The notes beneath the pieces were generated by a model. It was not told the origin of the DNA. It saw only the letters and a list, made by a program, of their open reading frames with translations, and did not search any database. A DNA stretch of 64,000 bases from Takifugu bimaculatus (taxonomy: Eukaryota > Chordata > Actinopteri > Tetraodontiformes > Tetraodontidae): assembly GCA_004026145.2 (NCBI GenBank), contig SWLE01000412.1, forward strand, positions 1 through 64,000, in the 5' to 3' direction. The stretch's first letter is position 1. Every line of letters starts with the position of its first letter. Positions 12,524 to 25,782 of this stretch are shown here, in pieces. Position numbers and translations under genes: made by a program.

Positions 12524-14891
12524 TGACGAGGAGGCGCCTCTAGGTGGAGACAGATGACCAATTCTTTCTGCGGCGCACAAGCGCGCACTCGTCTCACGTC
12601 ACTCCGACATGACAACAGCATATTTTGTTTGTTTTTTTTGGTTGGCCCTTAAATCTTATTGAATTCAATTTTAGAGTTAAAACTTAAAAGAGCCTCTCCC
12701 TTTAAGGTTCTATTCAAACGTGTAAGTCAGGTTTCGAGGGGGTGTTTTTGCTTCAAACCAAATCCTATAGATGAGGATCATTTACAATCATTTGGACTGG
12801 GGTGAAAAGCTTGAGGATGGCATTGAGGAACGTGTGCCTTATGGACCTCGGTAATGTCTTGTTTTATTACCAGACGCTGCATGAAGAACAGCTTTTTTCA
12901 ACATCTGCAAACATTTCTAATGGCATATTCCGGCTGGAGTTCTCTTTATTTGGATACACCGTACTTCGTGTTGCCTTGCTCGCCTGCTGTAATACCTTAA
13001 AACGCGCCTTAATGTTGCATGCAGATTTTGCATGTGGGAAAACATCCCATGACTCCCCCTCCTTTGTGAGCACTACTTTTTTTTTCCTTTTTAAAACTAA
13101 ACATGTGCTTCTGTGGAACAAGTGGAAACATTTCACATAGCTGTCGGCGCATGACCGGAGTGATTTCCCAACCGTGCCAAAAACACTTTCCACCATTTTT
13201 GATAATGAAAAACAAACCACACCCAGTGTTTTTTCTTTTTTCCTTGTGCTCATCACATTGCAGCGTTTGCCTTTCCGCAGCAGCTGTTTGCTTTTAGCGG
13301 TCAGCGCCCTGCCGTGAAAGCACCTTATCAGCCTGTGTCAATGTTCCCAGTCACTTTCACATTCCCTCAGATAGACTGAACAGAAATTCACTTACCTCTC
13401 CTGACCAAAGCAGACGCAGCATCCCAGCTGAGACTGAAATCAAAGCATTAAAGGAAACGGCACTACGGTGAAGTCCTGCACGCATGCGTATGAACTCCTA
13501 CTGCTTTCTGTCATTCTAAAACACTTGTGTAAAGAACTTGTGAATATTGATGCAAGTAATTTGACAGCTCACTTTGGCATAAAGGTCCAGTTTGTGACAT
13601 TTTCAATACTATTAATTGAATCTTTGAGTATTATAAACTTGCTTAACCCTACTAACCCTTTTATTTCACTTGGGGGATATATATATATAAAATATTGTAT
13701 AAATGCTGTTCACAGGGTTCTACAGAGGGGATAATCAGGCTTGACTCTTAGTCAAGTGGTTGTCCACAGCTGTAATCTGTCACTTTCTCCACTAAGTCTT
13801 ACAAATTTCAGTTTATTTTTTTAGCTAACTCTGGACTGGAAACACTTGTACATGCAACTAGTGAAACATCTTATTTGTTTTCCTGCAGCTGGAGTTGGAG
13901 GAGGTTAATCCGGGTTAAATGTGCTGACAGGGAGTTGTAATTTTTCTTGCAACCTATTGTTTTTAACCACCGGATGGCGCCAAACCGCGCACACTGGACC
14001 TTTAATGGAAGAACGGTTGGGTTAGCGTTTTGTTTTGTTCCACCAACTGCCAAAATGGTTTTCCACAGAGCAGAATAAAAATCAAGTATTGCAACACGTT
14101 AATAAACCTTAATCAAACCAAGCCTGTCTGATCTCAGTCATCTGAAACAAAATACGCCATTTCATGCAGCAAGATTTGATCCAGTTTATTAATGCTTTGA
14201 TTTTTCCATACCTTCGATGTGGAAAATCAAAGCAAAGGTGAAATAAGAGAAAACACCTGGCCACACATTTTTTAATGAAAATGCTGTTAAAAGATATTTA
14301 AATATAGTGTTAAAGAATAGATTGTCTGTGCAACTAGATTAGAAATAACTTGACCCTCAAATCTGTGCGGCAGCTTTGTTGCCCTGTTAAATAACAGATA
14401 AGACCCAAAGAACGTTTGTCCTTGTGTTGAGCGTCGCCATTACTGGTGTGTAAAACAGCAGAATCAGGCTACCTCGCTGTAGATTTGGGTTTCAGACTCA
14501 TTCAGTGGGTCTGAACTGATCCGCCGTACCGACATCAAATCTCTAGTCGCTAATGAGTACTTGATATACTCACCGTCACAAAGTTAAACTCGAAAAAACA
14601 AAAACAACCTTTGATCAGTTACACTGACGTGTTGAAAATAAATATTAAAAAAAAAAAATTCTGTACAAATATTACACACTATCATACAAAAATACACAAG
14701 AGAAGACTTCAGTGTTATCCTGGAGTAACGACTCAGAACCTGCCGTCTTCTTCCATCGGCGGCGGTCAGAGAGTCAACAGTGCCGAGATTTCCGACGTCG
14801 CCCAGAATGGTGCCAGTGAAAAGCTTTAGTGCAGTAGTGCATCTACAGGAGGGATTCTAACGCACTGGCGTCCCGCTCTGTACCTCAGCAG
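12524..14891. other. scamp4 3'UTR meeting the semaphorin 3'UTR
   Basis: No coding exon was seen. scamp4 has a plus-strand AATAAA at about 14074-14079, and the semaphorin has a minus-strand AATAAA (TTTATT at about 14185). The two genes therefore appear to end tail-to-tail about 100 bases apart. The poly(A) assignments are inferred from the hexamers only. Confidence 0.5.
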
Positions 14892-17800
14892 TCAAATTTC
14901 TGACTCGTCGTTTATGTATCCCAGACCGTTCAGGGTGGAAACGTTGGCCGGTGCCAGGCGGTGCTCCTCGGGCCTTTTGAAGTCAACGGCAGAGTGGTTG
15001 TTGTTGGCACGGAAGGGCCTCTCCGACCGGACCTGCGGGAGCTTCATCTCGGACGGTCTGGACGGGATGTGCATGTATTCGCCCGACTGCCGCGGCCCTT
15101 CGGCCTGCACGGGCGGCTGCCCCCGCTTGACACATGTCAGATGTCCTTGACTCCAGTTCCAAAATATGAACCCTATCAGGGAGAAGCAAATTAGGGAGAG
15201 CAGGGCCACAGCCACCTCCAAACGGGTCACCCTGCCTGGGTCGCTTTGATTCTCCGGGGTCAAAAGGTCGTCGAGGGTGGGCATCAGGTCCGGTGCCGCA
15301 GTATTCTGCCCGTGAAAAGAGTCGGTGGTATTTATGAGGCCATGACCAGGAGTGGAGCTGTCCGGACCCCCCGAGCCGGAGTTCAGCTCTAGTCTATAAA
15401 CCGCCATAGTCTGGGTGAAGGTCCTGGTGCTGATTGTTTCGGCTGAGTAACAGGTGTACCAGCCAGCGTCTGACTCGGACGCGTTCCCGATGAGGAGCCC
15501 CTCGCTGTAGATGTAGTATTTGTCACTGGAGTGAAGTGTTTGGTTAGAAAACTGCCACAGGACCTGCGCCAAATTGGAGTGGACCTGGCACGGGAGCTGG
15601 ATGTTGTTTCCTGGAACTAGGACAACGTCCACAGCCGCTATCGGGTCTAAAAATAAACACACACAAGGTTGTTCCCACTGCACTGCAATCAGATAAGGCT
15701 TCTGGGATACTCCCCCCCCCCCTCAGTAAAGAGCAGGAGCAAACCTGGGTCAGGACACTGGGACAAGTCCCCCTCCTTTAGACTCTGCAATGCAGAACCA
15801 GACAAGCCACGGACTGCGACGCACCGCTCGGCAGCCAGGTCCCAGCCGCAGTACGGATCCCTGGCCAGAATACAGTCCACGCAGGTGTGGTAGCGGCCAC
15901 AGGTACAGACCGGCACCTGGACGGCGCCGATCTCTGAGCCCGCGTACACCTGACCCTGAGAGGCACAGACAGAGATTAACAGGCAGCTAATCTTTGTTAG
16001 CACTCTCAGCCCCGTCCTGCTGCAGGCAATTAAGTGATTTGTCACCTTGCTGGCAGAGAGACTCAGAGTGTTGATTGGGACGGGGTTTTCATAAACCTGA
16101 ATCTCCTCAATGACGAACATCTCTCCGTCGTAGTTGACGGCCTTCTGAACGTAACCGTTTTCTGCCAGACGCAAACAAAAGGGCCGTTAAAAAGCCCGGA
16201 ACGCATCACAATAATGCGTAACGGGCGATCGCGATAGACCTGTGCCGATGAACATGACGGCGTGCCTCCGTCCGTCCAGGGCCAGCACACTGTCCACCAC
16301 GATGCGGGTCAGCACGGCGCCCCGCTTCACCAGCAGCGGCCCTCCGGTCAGAGGCCGGGCGGCCTCGTCCATGAGCGGACGGTCTCTGATGAACTGGAGG
16401 GTTTTGTCGGGAAGGTCGAGGGATCGGTTCATCCCCATTTTCCGCGCCACATTATTGATGCACTGAAACAGGAAACTGCACTTTAGCACGACAGTGCTGT
16501 TTTTATACCCTCTGGTCTGGAATCATCCCTTTAACTGCATCGGGATCCTGTAAAAATCTAAAAATCTCCTCCCTGGTTGTATTGTGGACTCACCGCTCCT
16601 GGTCTAGGGACTGGCATCTCCCCCGTGTACATCACCCACTTGATGTGAGATGTTTCTACGGCAACAGGCGTCTTAAACTTGCCCTCGCTGAAAATGTCTC
16701 CAATCTCAGTCACACTGTATGCACACACGGTGGACAGCTGGGACAAACTCCTGGGGAACACAGATGAGAAATAATCCAGCCGACTGTTTGTGTTCAAGAC
16801 TGAAGAATGAGCTTTAAATATTTCCTAATTACGTTTAGAAAAACAAGTCACAAGTCCCTATCCACCAATATGCTAATTTAACGCCCCTCCGAGGACAAAG
16901 GGTACATACGACTGGGACGTGAAGACGGCGTAGAAGACGCTCTTCCTCCAATCGTCGTCCTTCAGCAGGAAAACATCCTGGACAATGGGGGGCAGGCTCA
17001 GTTCAGGAAGAGAGCAATCCAGACGAGCCTTCATGAACGATGTCCACTTCCTCTGCAGCGTCCGCTGTCCGCCCATGTCCCCCTACACACGAAGGGAAGC
17101 TCTCAGCACCCTCGCAGATGTCAGCGCATCCAGTGTCAAACTCACACTGACAACGCAGCGCTGCATTTATTGACTTTCCAAGCAGGATTTCAACATTTAC
17201 TTTGCAAACTCGGGCCACTCGAGACACGGCGACTTTGCTGTAGAAGTCGTACTCCATGGCGTTTTCGCTGAAGAACAAGTACACCTTGTCGTCGTCACCA
17301 GCAGGGCTGTCGACGCTCTCGCTCACGACGTCCATGTAGACAAAGTTTGGCTCTGGAATCACAACACAGCTTAATGTTAATGTTAATGAAAGCATAAAAA
17401 GACCTGATATGAATGTTCAAAATGTCCACAAATGTCACCACAAAGCAGCACAAGTGACCCAGAACCGAACACAGACGCTGCATAAAAGTGAAAAGAGAGT
17501 TTGAGCTCACCGTTGAGCCAGGAGCTCTTGAATTCAGTGCGGAGAGCCAAGTCTGAGCTGCGCAGAACCACGGGCTCGGAGCCCAAAAAGTTGATGGATG
17601 TGGCTGAATACAGGTCGTTTCCTGTCCAACAGGAACAAGATATGAGGGAAAATTCCTGGAGGTCCATTATTCACAATGAATTCAAACAATATCTCATTTA
17701 TGTACCTACTATGAACTCCATTAGTGAAGTTTTGAGGACTCATTAGTGCACATTTATACACAAATGCTACGAGGCCTTTCTAACATTAAATCACCATATT

Positions 17801-20084
17801 GCATATTTCTGCTGCATATTAAAATTTGCACTCGCTGAAACATTGAAGTATTTCTCCTTTCTTGCTGCATTTGCACACTCACTCACCGACCATGAGGGAT
17901 GAATATCTCTGGAAGGGATCAAAAGGACACTTCCCCTGTCCCTTCTCCTGCCTTCCCTCCAGCCTCAGCTGCCCGTTAACAAATGTCTGACAGCAACACA
18001 GATGCCCAAAACAGGGCAGAGGGGACAAATGACAACAAATGAGGGACAAATACACCATTTTGTGCAGCCACACTATAGTAAAAGGTCTAAAATATACATG
18101 TGCATCGTGGAATATCGTCCTATTGGCATTTGATACAGCAAAATGTCTAATGCAGCTTCAGGATGTAAAATAACAAAGGCCAGCTGCAGCCATACTCACC
18201 ATATAGTCACAGGTGGGACTGAACGCATTTGTGCCGCACACATACATCGTGGTCTCGTTCACTTTGTGCAGGGTTCGAATGTAGTTTCGGCATTCCACCT
18301 GAAACGAGACCCAGCAGAGAGAATGCCAAGGCCACGCTTTTGTTAGTTCAGCCATGAAAGCACAAACAAACCGCACAAACCACACCGACCGCCCGGATCG
18401 GAGCTGCTGACCCACAGGTCAAGGCTATGCACATGCAGCGTCTCCTTCATGCCTTTATTTGGGCACGCACGCCAAAGCCGTGAGCAAAGCACTTCAAAGG
18501 GAATTCTTCACAAAGACTCCCACATAAATGATTGACAAACGCGGAGATAAACGGCGCGGGGAGTAGGCTGCCGTCGACAAGACGGCTTCTGACGCTCAGC
18601 CTGCGAGCAAAAGCAAGAGTACATCACTGTGAGAGACGGACCTCGGCTTGTTTCCCTTTGTACGTGCACTCCCGCTGCTTCTCCTCGGTAACGCGCCAGT
18701 ACACCTGCAACAACAGAGGGGAAGAGTCTTGTCACAGCACGCTGTAGTCTGTTATATCTACATCTTCTCACTGTTTAACAGGACACACTGTCGGGGTGTG
18801 TGTGTGTGGGGGGGGGGGGTAGACGCTGGGTCAAGAGCCCCCCCCTCCATTCGGATGAGATCCGCAGCTGTGTAACTACAGTTACATTTCCCTTTGAACT
18901 CAGCAAGACCAACGTTCGGTCCTGTTCTTCACACTGACACTGGAGCCAACAGTGCTGTCACTGGTTTATGGCCTCATTCAAGATATTTAAAAAAGAAAAA
19001 AAACAACCCAAAAAAAAAAAAAAAATCTGCTCCTCTAAAGCTACACCCATGCCAGAACACGCAGACATTTAAGCATTTAAGGGGACAGTCCACCCTAAAG
19101 TTGACTTGTTATCCACTCTTGCACTATGCTGACAGAGCAGCCTGTGAGGATTCAATCCACTCGATATGTTCAGAGTTTCAGGTGTAACCGGCTTTGCAGT
19201 GTATAGATCGAGCAAGATTAGCAAGATGCGGTGTGGCCTGTCACAAGTTCGTACTAGCTTCGGTTGAGCAAGAATAAACAAGGCTCAACGCCAGCAGATC
19301 ACAGCCTACAATCAGGCTAAAAACACAGTAGAAATGATGCCAACGAAGGGTCAATCGACTCCCAAGCACCTAAATCATGATCGTATTTCAAAGACTATAA
19401 GGAGCACTCAAAATCCTCCAACGGCGTGCTTACTGACCTCGAACTGATTTTATGCGGTACATGGTGCTTAAAAATTTGTTGACTTTGATAAGCTACGAAG
19501 CCACAGTGCTTGATTGTCAGAGCATTACCCTGTTCAAAGTAATAATATTAATGTGATTTAAAATCCCGTGCACCTTAGCGATGAAAATAGTCCCGTTCGT
19601 TGACATTGTGCTTTACAATCTGAGAAATACGGCAATACAAAGCATGGAATAGACGTTAGAATATGACGATTAAAAATGAGTGTTAGTCCTGCAACTACGT
19701 CAGTGTTGCTGCTCAGATCTTCGAATCTCCGCACGCTTGTTTGAATGTTCTTACCGCGGCCTTTTTGACAGAGATGTCGTTGCTGTCCACAGCGTATATG
19801 GCCTCGCGGGCTCCCAGCAGCAGCACACCCAGGTCCTCTCTCATCAGCATGGTGGAATAATTGAAGATCCCGTCTTCTCTGAACACCTTGTAATCATCTT
19901 AATGGGAAGAACATCTGTATAACTGTATGATCGCCGTCATCCGTCCAAACACCCAGGGGGAGAGAAACCACTTACTCTGGTAGGGGACGGTCTTTCGCGG
20001 GACACCTTGGTGGGTGTTGAGAGCACTGAAGGAAAGGTGAAGCATCAATCCAGAGAACAGGCTCAGGATCGGGAGCAGAGACAT
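14892..20084 (-). CDS. Class 4 transmembrane semaphorin
   Basis: Type I membrane guidance ligand. Exons: 19976-20084, 19755-19897, 18642-18704, 18200-18298, 17887-17986, 17511-17621, 17201-17352, 16910-17082, 16594-16750, 16240-16462, 16046-16161, 15745-15955, 14892-15646, total 2412 nt, 803 codons plus stop, no frameshift. Signal peptide about residues 1-21 (MSLLPILSLFSGLMLHLSFS). The sema domain runs to about residue 480 (NGTNAFSPTCDY-type motif, TFVNGQLRLEG, GDMGGQRTLQRKW). The cysteine-rich PSI at about 483-552 includes CGRYHTCVDCILARDPYCGW. One Ig-like domain at about 558-645 has LPCQ and GWYTC, a transmembrane helix lies at about 695-718, and the cytoplasmic tail is about 85 residues. 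Sema, PSI, Ig, TM is the class-4 order. The C-terminus SEI fits a class I PDZ ligand. I cannot fix the paralogue; sema4e or a sema4a/4b relative are candidates. Confidence 0.92.
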
Positions 20085-21338
20085 GGCTCAGGATCCAGAT
20101 TTGTCTAGTCAAAGAAGTGCGCCCCGGTCCAGCTGGGCCGGCGTCATGTTTTCAAAGAGGAAGCCGACGTATGTGTGGCCACTGCCTGGGCAGTCTGGAG
20201 TCCCTCCTGGTGGGGGTCTATGTCGGCGTTAGCCTCCAGCGCTGAGCTAATGAGTGTCTCCTGTCTTCAAGTGGTGGAGGAGCAGAATCCATGCTGTCCA
20301 GCTACAGATGAGGAGTGCTGGAGGGAATCATGTCCGCGGTGGCAACATCTAGGAAAGACGAATATCGTTGTCAAGACAGCAATGAAAATGAGGTTCGAAA
20401 TAATAAATGAAACAATAACCAGAGAATCTGCATCTAATTTATCCTGCTTCCAACATCACATTTCAAGGAACATTATAAAACACTTCCAATCTAATAAACA
20501 TTACATCCATACGTCCTCTAAGAATTATTGATCTAATCAATTGAATAAATCAGCTGTTTGTCTAAAAGGTTTCCCCCCCATCTTCAAAAATCAGCCTTGT
20601 TTTATTCAAAGATTGAAAGAAAAAAAGAATTGAAAGAGCAGAGGAGGAGTCTGTATCTGTATCTTAGCTGGACTCCCAGCAAAAGGTCACTGGGATGCTC
20701 GTAAATACATCAACTACCTTATTTACTTCTCCAAGAACAAGGAATAATAAGCTTCTCCTTGTCTTTCTTGGTTACTATGGTTACAGGGAGCTTTTTTTCA
20801 TTTATTGCCAGGGTTGCTGCAACACAGAAAATGTCTGAATCAGGTGAGAAAAACTACTTTTGAATTAGATTAGCAAGCAAATCACAACTGCACAGTCAAA
20901 TGTGACCGTAACTGCTGTTACGGCAGTAGAAATGTGCAGCCAAACACACGGTGTGTTCCTCCACAGTGGGATTAGTGAGAGCGTCTCTGAGGAAACAGAT
21001 TGGTGAACCCTGCTGTCCACCTACCCTCACTCTCCGCTCCTCTCTTCCTCTGCTGTCCCTGATAAGAGGCTGCTTCCTCTGGGCTCCTGGGGTTCACGCA
21101 GCAGACGGGGCCCAGGTTTGGGCATGTTACCATGCTGGGATTAACGTTCAAGTAAAGACTGCGGCAGCAGCCTCATTCAAAATTCATCAAAGCTCTCTTT
21201 TTAAAACCCAAAATAACACATAAAGCATACTTAAAAGTCAGGCACCTAGTACACCTATTTTTTTGGTGCATAATGCTGAAAGACAACCGCACCGTCCTGC
21301 AGCTCTGCAGCTGCTCTTTGGATTTGGGCTCCTGGGAG

Positions 21339-21457
<119 letters not shown>

Positions 21458-24400
21458 GAGTGAATTTTTTTGAGATTCACTCTTTGTAAAGCAAAAGAAG
21501 CAAACAACAGACACCAAAATGACAGGATCCAGACTTCCTCGAGAGGCAGCCGGGTGCTCCCCCTTCCCTTTTACACCTCCTGAGACCCTCGTGAATGCAC
21601 ATTTCACCCCACCCCCGGACTCACATTCTGTCAGCTGACACAGCAAGACAAGCCGCTTCGTGCGCGGGAACGTTTGTGCCACCTGAACGCAGAGGTCCCC
21701 CCCTCTCCTCGGTCTGTGGGGGAGGGGCAGGGAGGGCCGGGGTGCAGGTTGTTTCTCACTGCAGGCTGCAACAGATGCTTCCGCGCGGCGCAGACAGGCA
21801 GGTATGGCTGCAACAACAAGAGGGGGCCGAGCAGTTGTCTACACTTTACTCCCCATGTGTTTGTCTATGGTCACATGACCACCGGCATGCACACGTGTGG
21901 GGAAGGTGTGCGAGTGTGTGTGTTGGGGGATGTGGACAGACGTTGAGATATTTACACAAGTTTCTTGTTACACGAGTCATTTCCTTCTGAAAACGGCATT
22001 TTATTCTTCAGCTCCACACCCTCCCAGATGGATTTGACACGTAATTGTCCATTTGAAGCCACAATTGTGGTTTTCTCGCAGAGAAAACAAGCTGGAAACG
22101 CTGAAATTTTGGCCACGCAACACTGCAAAAGTCTAAAGTTTTTGGCACACATCCCAATCACACAGAGCAACAGCTCCCTTCAGTCTGGGGCGTGTGTCGG
22201 ATTCCTTAAGTCAAATATGTATTCTTTCCCAATCCAAACATAATCGGGGTTGATAGTCACTGAATTCTGCAACTGACTACTAACCTGGGAGAGGAACTGT
22301 GAACATGATCAGCTTTGGTTGCTGGCAAAATAATAACCCTGTAGTCATTTGATAAAAACAACTAAGTTTCTGATATCTAAATAGTGACAATAAGGGTAAT
22401 AAGGAGAAGACAATATTGAAGCAAATGTCATCAGTTTAGCCTCTACTGGTAGGAAGAGTTACTACCTCTAGAATGTCACATTTTTTGGAAAAGAAATGGT
22501 AACTTAGTAGTAACTAACTAGTAACTAGTGTTATTTCATCCCACAAAGCACACTGCCAACTAGTGGCCTGGCATGGAAACCGCAGCATTTCTGGTCCTCC
22601 CATTGTTAAGTTTGTGCTGGGTTCCCCCCATTGTTCTGCAACCGCAACCAGGCAAAGGATAAACACTTTAATGTTTTTGGGCCACTCATGCTACAGCTGC
22701 AATATTGTCTTTTCTCCACAGCAGGGGGTCTTTCTCTGTGTTGCTCGAGTCTGTCAGGCTTTTAGCTGCAGCAGAAACATACATATACATAAGCTGGTGC
22801 TTGGCGGCTTCAAACAGAGCACAGATGACGAGATTTGCATAACTGTCTTCGAGGAGGGGGGGGGGGCGTCGCTGTGCCTGACAAAGAGCTGGAAAGTGAT
22901 TGAAAACCTTAATAACAGGAACAATTTGTCAAGGTATTAACACTGATGACACATATTCTAAATATGTTCTGCAGTGAAGCTGGTTTTTCTGCTTCAGGTT
23001 GAATCCTCGCCCCCCCCCCCCCACAGGACGTGCTCTCTCCACCACGCTAAAGGCCGTGCTGTGAAATCTGCTATGAGTTACACCTCATGTTTATTGCAAG
23101 AGGATCAAAGTTTAAACACACAACCGTGTTGCACAAGCGAGCACAAGGTCTCCGCCCGCGTCGCACATCTTGCTACCATCATCGGTGTCTGGAGAAGCAG
23201 GCGTTCGTTTAGAAAGGCGCCGCATGCACGCACGCACGCAACGGAGCTCTGCAGAGATTCCTCTCGAACATTCGCAGCAGTAACCACAGCACGAAAGATG
23301 ATTCACAAAGCCAGAACCGACCAAAGGCCGACTCACAGAATGCGTGCGGAAATGTGAAAGTGGCTTCCCCGCATGTACAATAAATCCTCAGCAGAACTCT
23401 AAAGCGGCGAGGCTGCTTGGGGTTGTTTTCTTGTTTTTTCTCCCTCATCTAGATGCAGATGCCTGAACAACTGCGGGTTCAAAAGGCCGAGTGTGAACCG
23501 GAGGAGGCCGAGGGAGCCCTGCAGCGACCATCTCAAACACCCGGGTGTTTTATATTTACAGCCTGTTCGGGAGCCTCCACCTCATCCACAGCATCATCTG
23601 CAGCGTTAAACCTCAGGGAGACCCACCATCGTCTCATCAGGCGTGGATGGGACGGCCGGAGCGGGTTCTAGCTCACTTCATCTGTGGGCGGAGCCTCCTC
23701 CGGTTGGAGCCGATTTACCCGCTGACCAACTGGCGCACAGGTTCGGTTGTGGTCGACTCACTGAATGACTGGCTGGCTGGCTGAGCTCCAGCAACCGGTT
23801 TCCTGCACGTCTGTCAGTCGTAACGGCCCGCCGGCTGAGCTGGCCGCGGTACAAAACCCTGTCAACAGGACAGAACAGGAAACCGGTTGTGGGAGGGTGT
23901 TCACCTTTGACACCCCATGTGCGTCCCACACACACTAACTGGAAACCAGTCTTCCCCCAGTGCAGTACAGTAACGATGGTCAAAGCAAGCGCTCCCACCT
24001 CAAAACAACCAAGGCGATAGTCGGTTACCACTTTGTTTTGCTACAGAAAATACGCTGAGTTTACAATTTTCAAACACTCATGGATGAGAGTCGACTGCAG
24101 TAAAGACGACAGAGTGCCTGCAGAATAAGGCAGGGACACGTTTAATGATGGGTACATCTGCCCTGACAAATTTAGATGTTATTTATCACACACACCTGGG
24201 CAAGTCTCAGCAGGAGTCATAACACAAGACGAAAACACGCCGGTGTGACAAGTTCACCAACAGATGGACACACCTCTCCAAAAGACAAAACAGTGGGCTT
24301 GTTTTAAAGCAACTGTCAGCGTGTGGCGCAGATATCTGAACTTTGCAATGTTGAGATTCTTGTGGAGAGGATTTCCTCGACTCAAAAGGAGATTGACTTT

Positions 24401-25040
24401 CTTTCTTTACACGAATTAGCGGCCTGTCACTTCGAGGGGCTCTAATTCCTCCTGTAAAAGTGTTATTTTGCAGCTGTGCAACACTATTCAGCCTGCACAC
24501 ACATTTCAGGTAGTCCAGGATTTGCCATCTATACAAATCCACACCCTCCTATACGTAATCATGCAGTCACAAAAACACCAAGCAGACATTAGTTGTTATG
24601 CATTCCGCGTGTGAATAGTTGGATGTTCTGATTCCAAGTTGATGACGAAAGACTGGTTCTTTGCTTTTGTTTGTCGCACAATGTGCAAAACTAACTCGAT
24701 AGTTACTCTCTTAATTCTGTTTTTTCGCTTGGCTTTTACCCTAAAGCACGCGCGCACGCACGCACGCGCGCGCAGAAACAGCCGCACATGTTTTGCTGGA
24801 GTCTCGTCCTGAAGCTGCAGCGGCAGCCGCGCAAGCCTCGGTGTTCCGACACACATCCAACTACAGCTTAGACAGCTTTCTGCTGCTATTATTAGGGCAG
24901 CATATCCTGTAATCTAAGAGAAGGCAGAAGGGTTACAAGGCTGCGAGTGCGCCTCTTAACACCTACAGGTTGTCCAGCGTGTCACCCGAGCTCCGTGGGT
25001 GAATAACTCGCGCAACCCGAAGTCGGCGGCTGAGACTCAC

Positions 25041-25200
25041 CGGATCTGTCAGGATCCACACGGAAAACCGGGAGGGAAACGCTGTTTTTCGCTTTTCGGA
25101 TCCGCTTCGACCGTCCCAGCTGCTCCACCTGTAACGTCCAACTCCTGCAGGGAGCGATCCTCGCGGAGCTCCCCGGGGGAGGCAGCTCCTGGTCACGTGA
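25041..25200 (-). other. Candidate non-coding first exon and promoter of the semaphorin gene
   Basis: A GC-rich stretch ends on the minus strand in GATCCG followed by GTGAGTC, a strong donor, so an exon with low edge 25041 is plausible. No other gene on this strand lacks a 5' end here, and the semaphorin ATG is 5 kb downstream. The upper edge is a guess. Inference from position, composition and donor only. Confidence 0.3.
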
Positions 25201-25782
25201 CTTTTGATTGGAGCTTTAAAGGCGCTCGTTCACCAATCACGTGGCCGCATTTTTAAAAAAAAGGATTCACTTTGTTTAATTTTTCAGGCGCTTTAATTCA
25301 AATCAAAATGCTGACAACATGATTTTAAAAAAAAAGCTATAGCGCGATTTAAGAAAGAAATTGAAAATTCAATATTTTTATTTTCATCATGTGATTGACA
25401 CGTTGTATTTTCTACATTTCCTGCTGTACAAAATCGCCCGACGAAGTTTAAACGTGATAAGAACAGACGCCGCCTGGTGGCCGAGAGGCGCTTTACATGC
25501 CGAGAAACTTGAAACAAGACCAAAAGTCAAAGGAACCGGGTTTAATGTGCACATGAGATCCATAACAACACAATATGCTCAGGTTGATCACTATTGTCCA
25601 CTTTGTGTCAACCTGAATGATCCCCCACAAACAGTTTGGCGCCACTTAATCTTTTTTTTAATTATCATTATTATATGAAATACTCGCATTGCATCTCAAA
25701 TGTTTTATAAAATCCAGTTTTATAGAACTATATTATTTACAAGAGCAGATCAGCCCTCACAGACTGCACTGGGCTAATTAAA

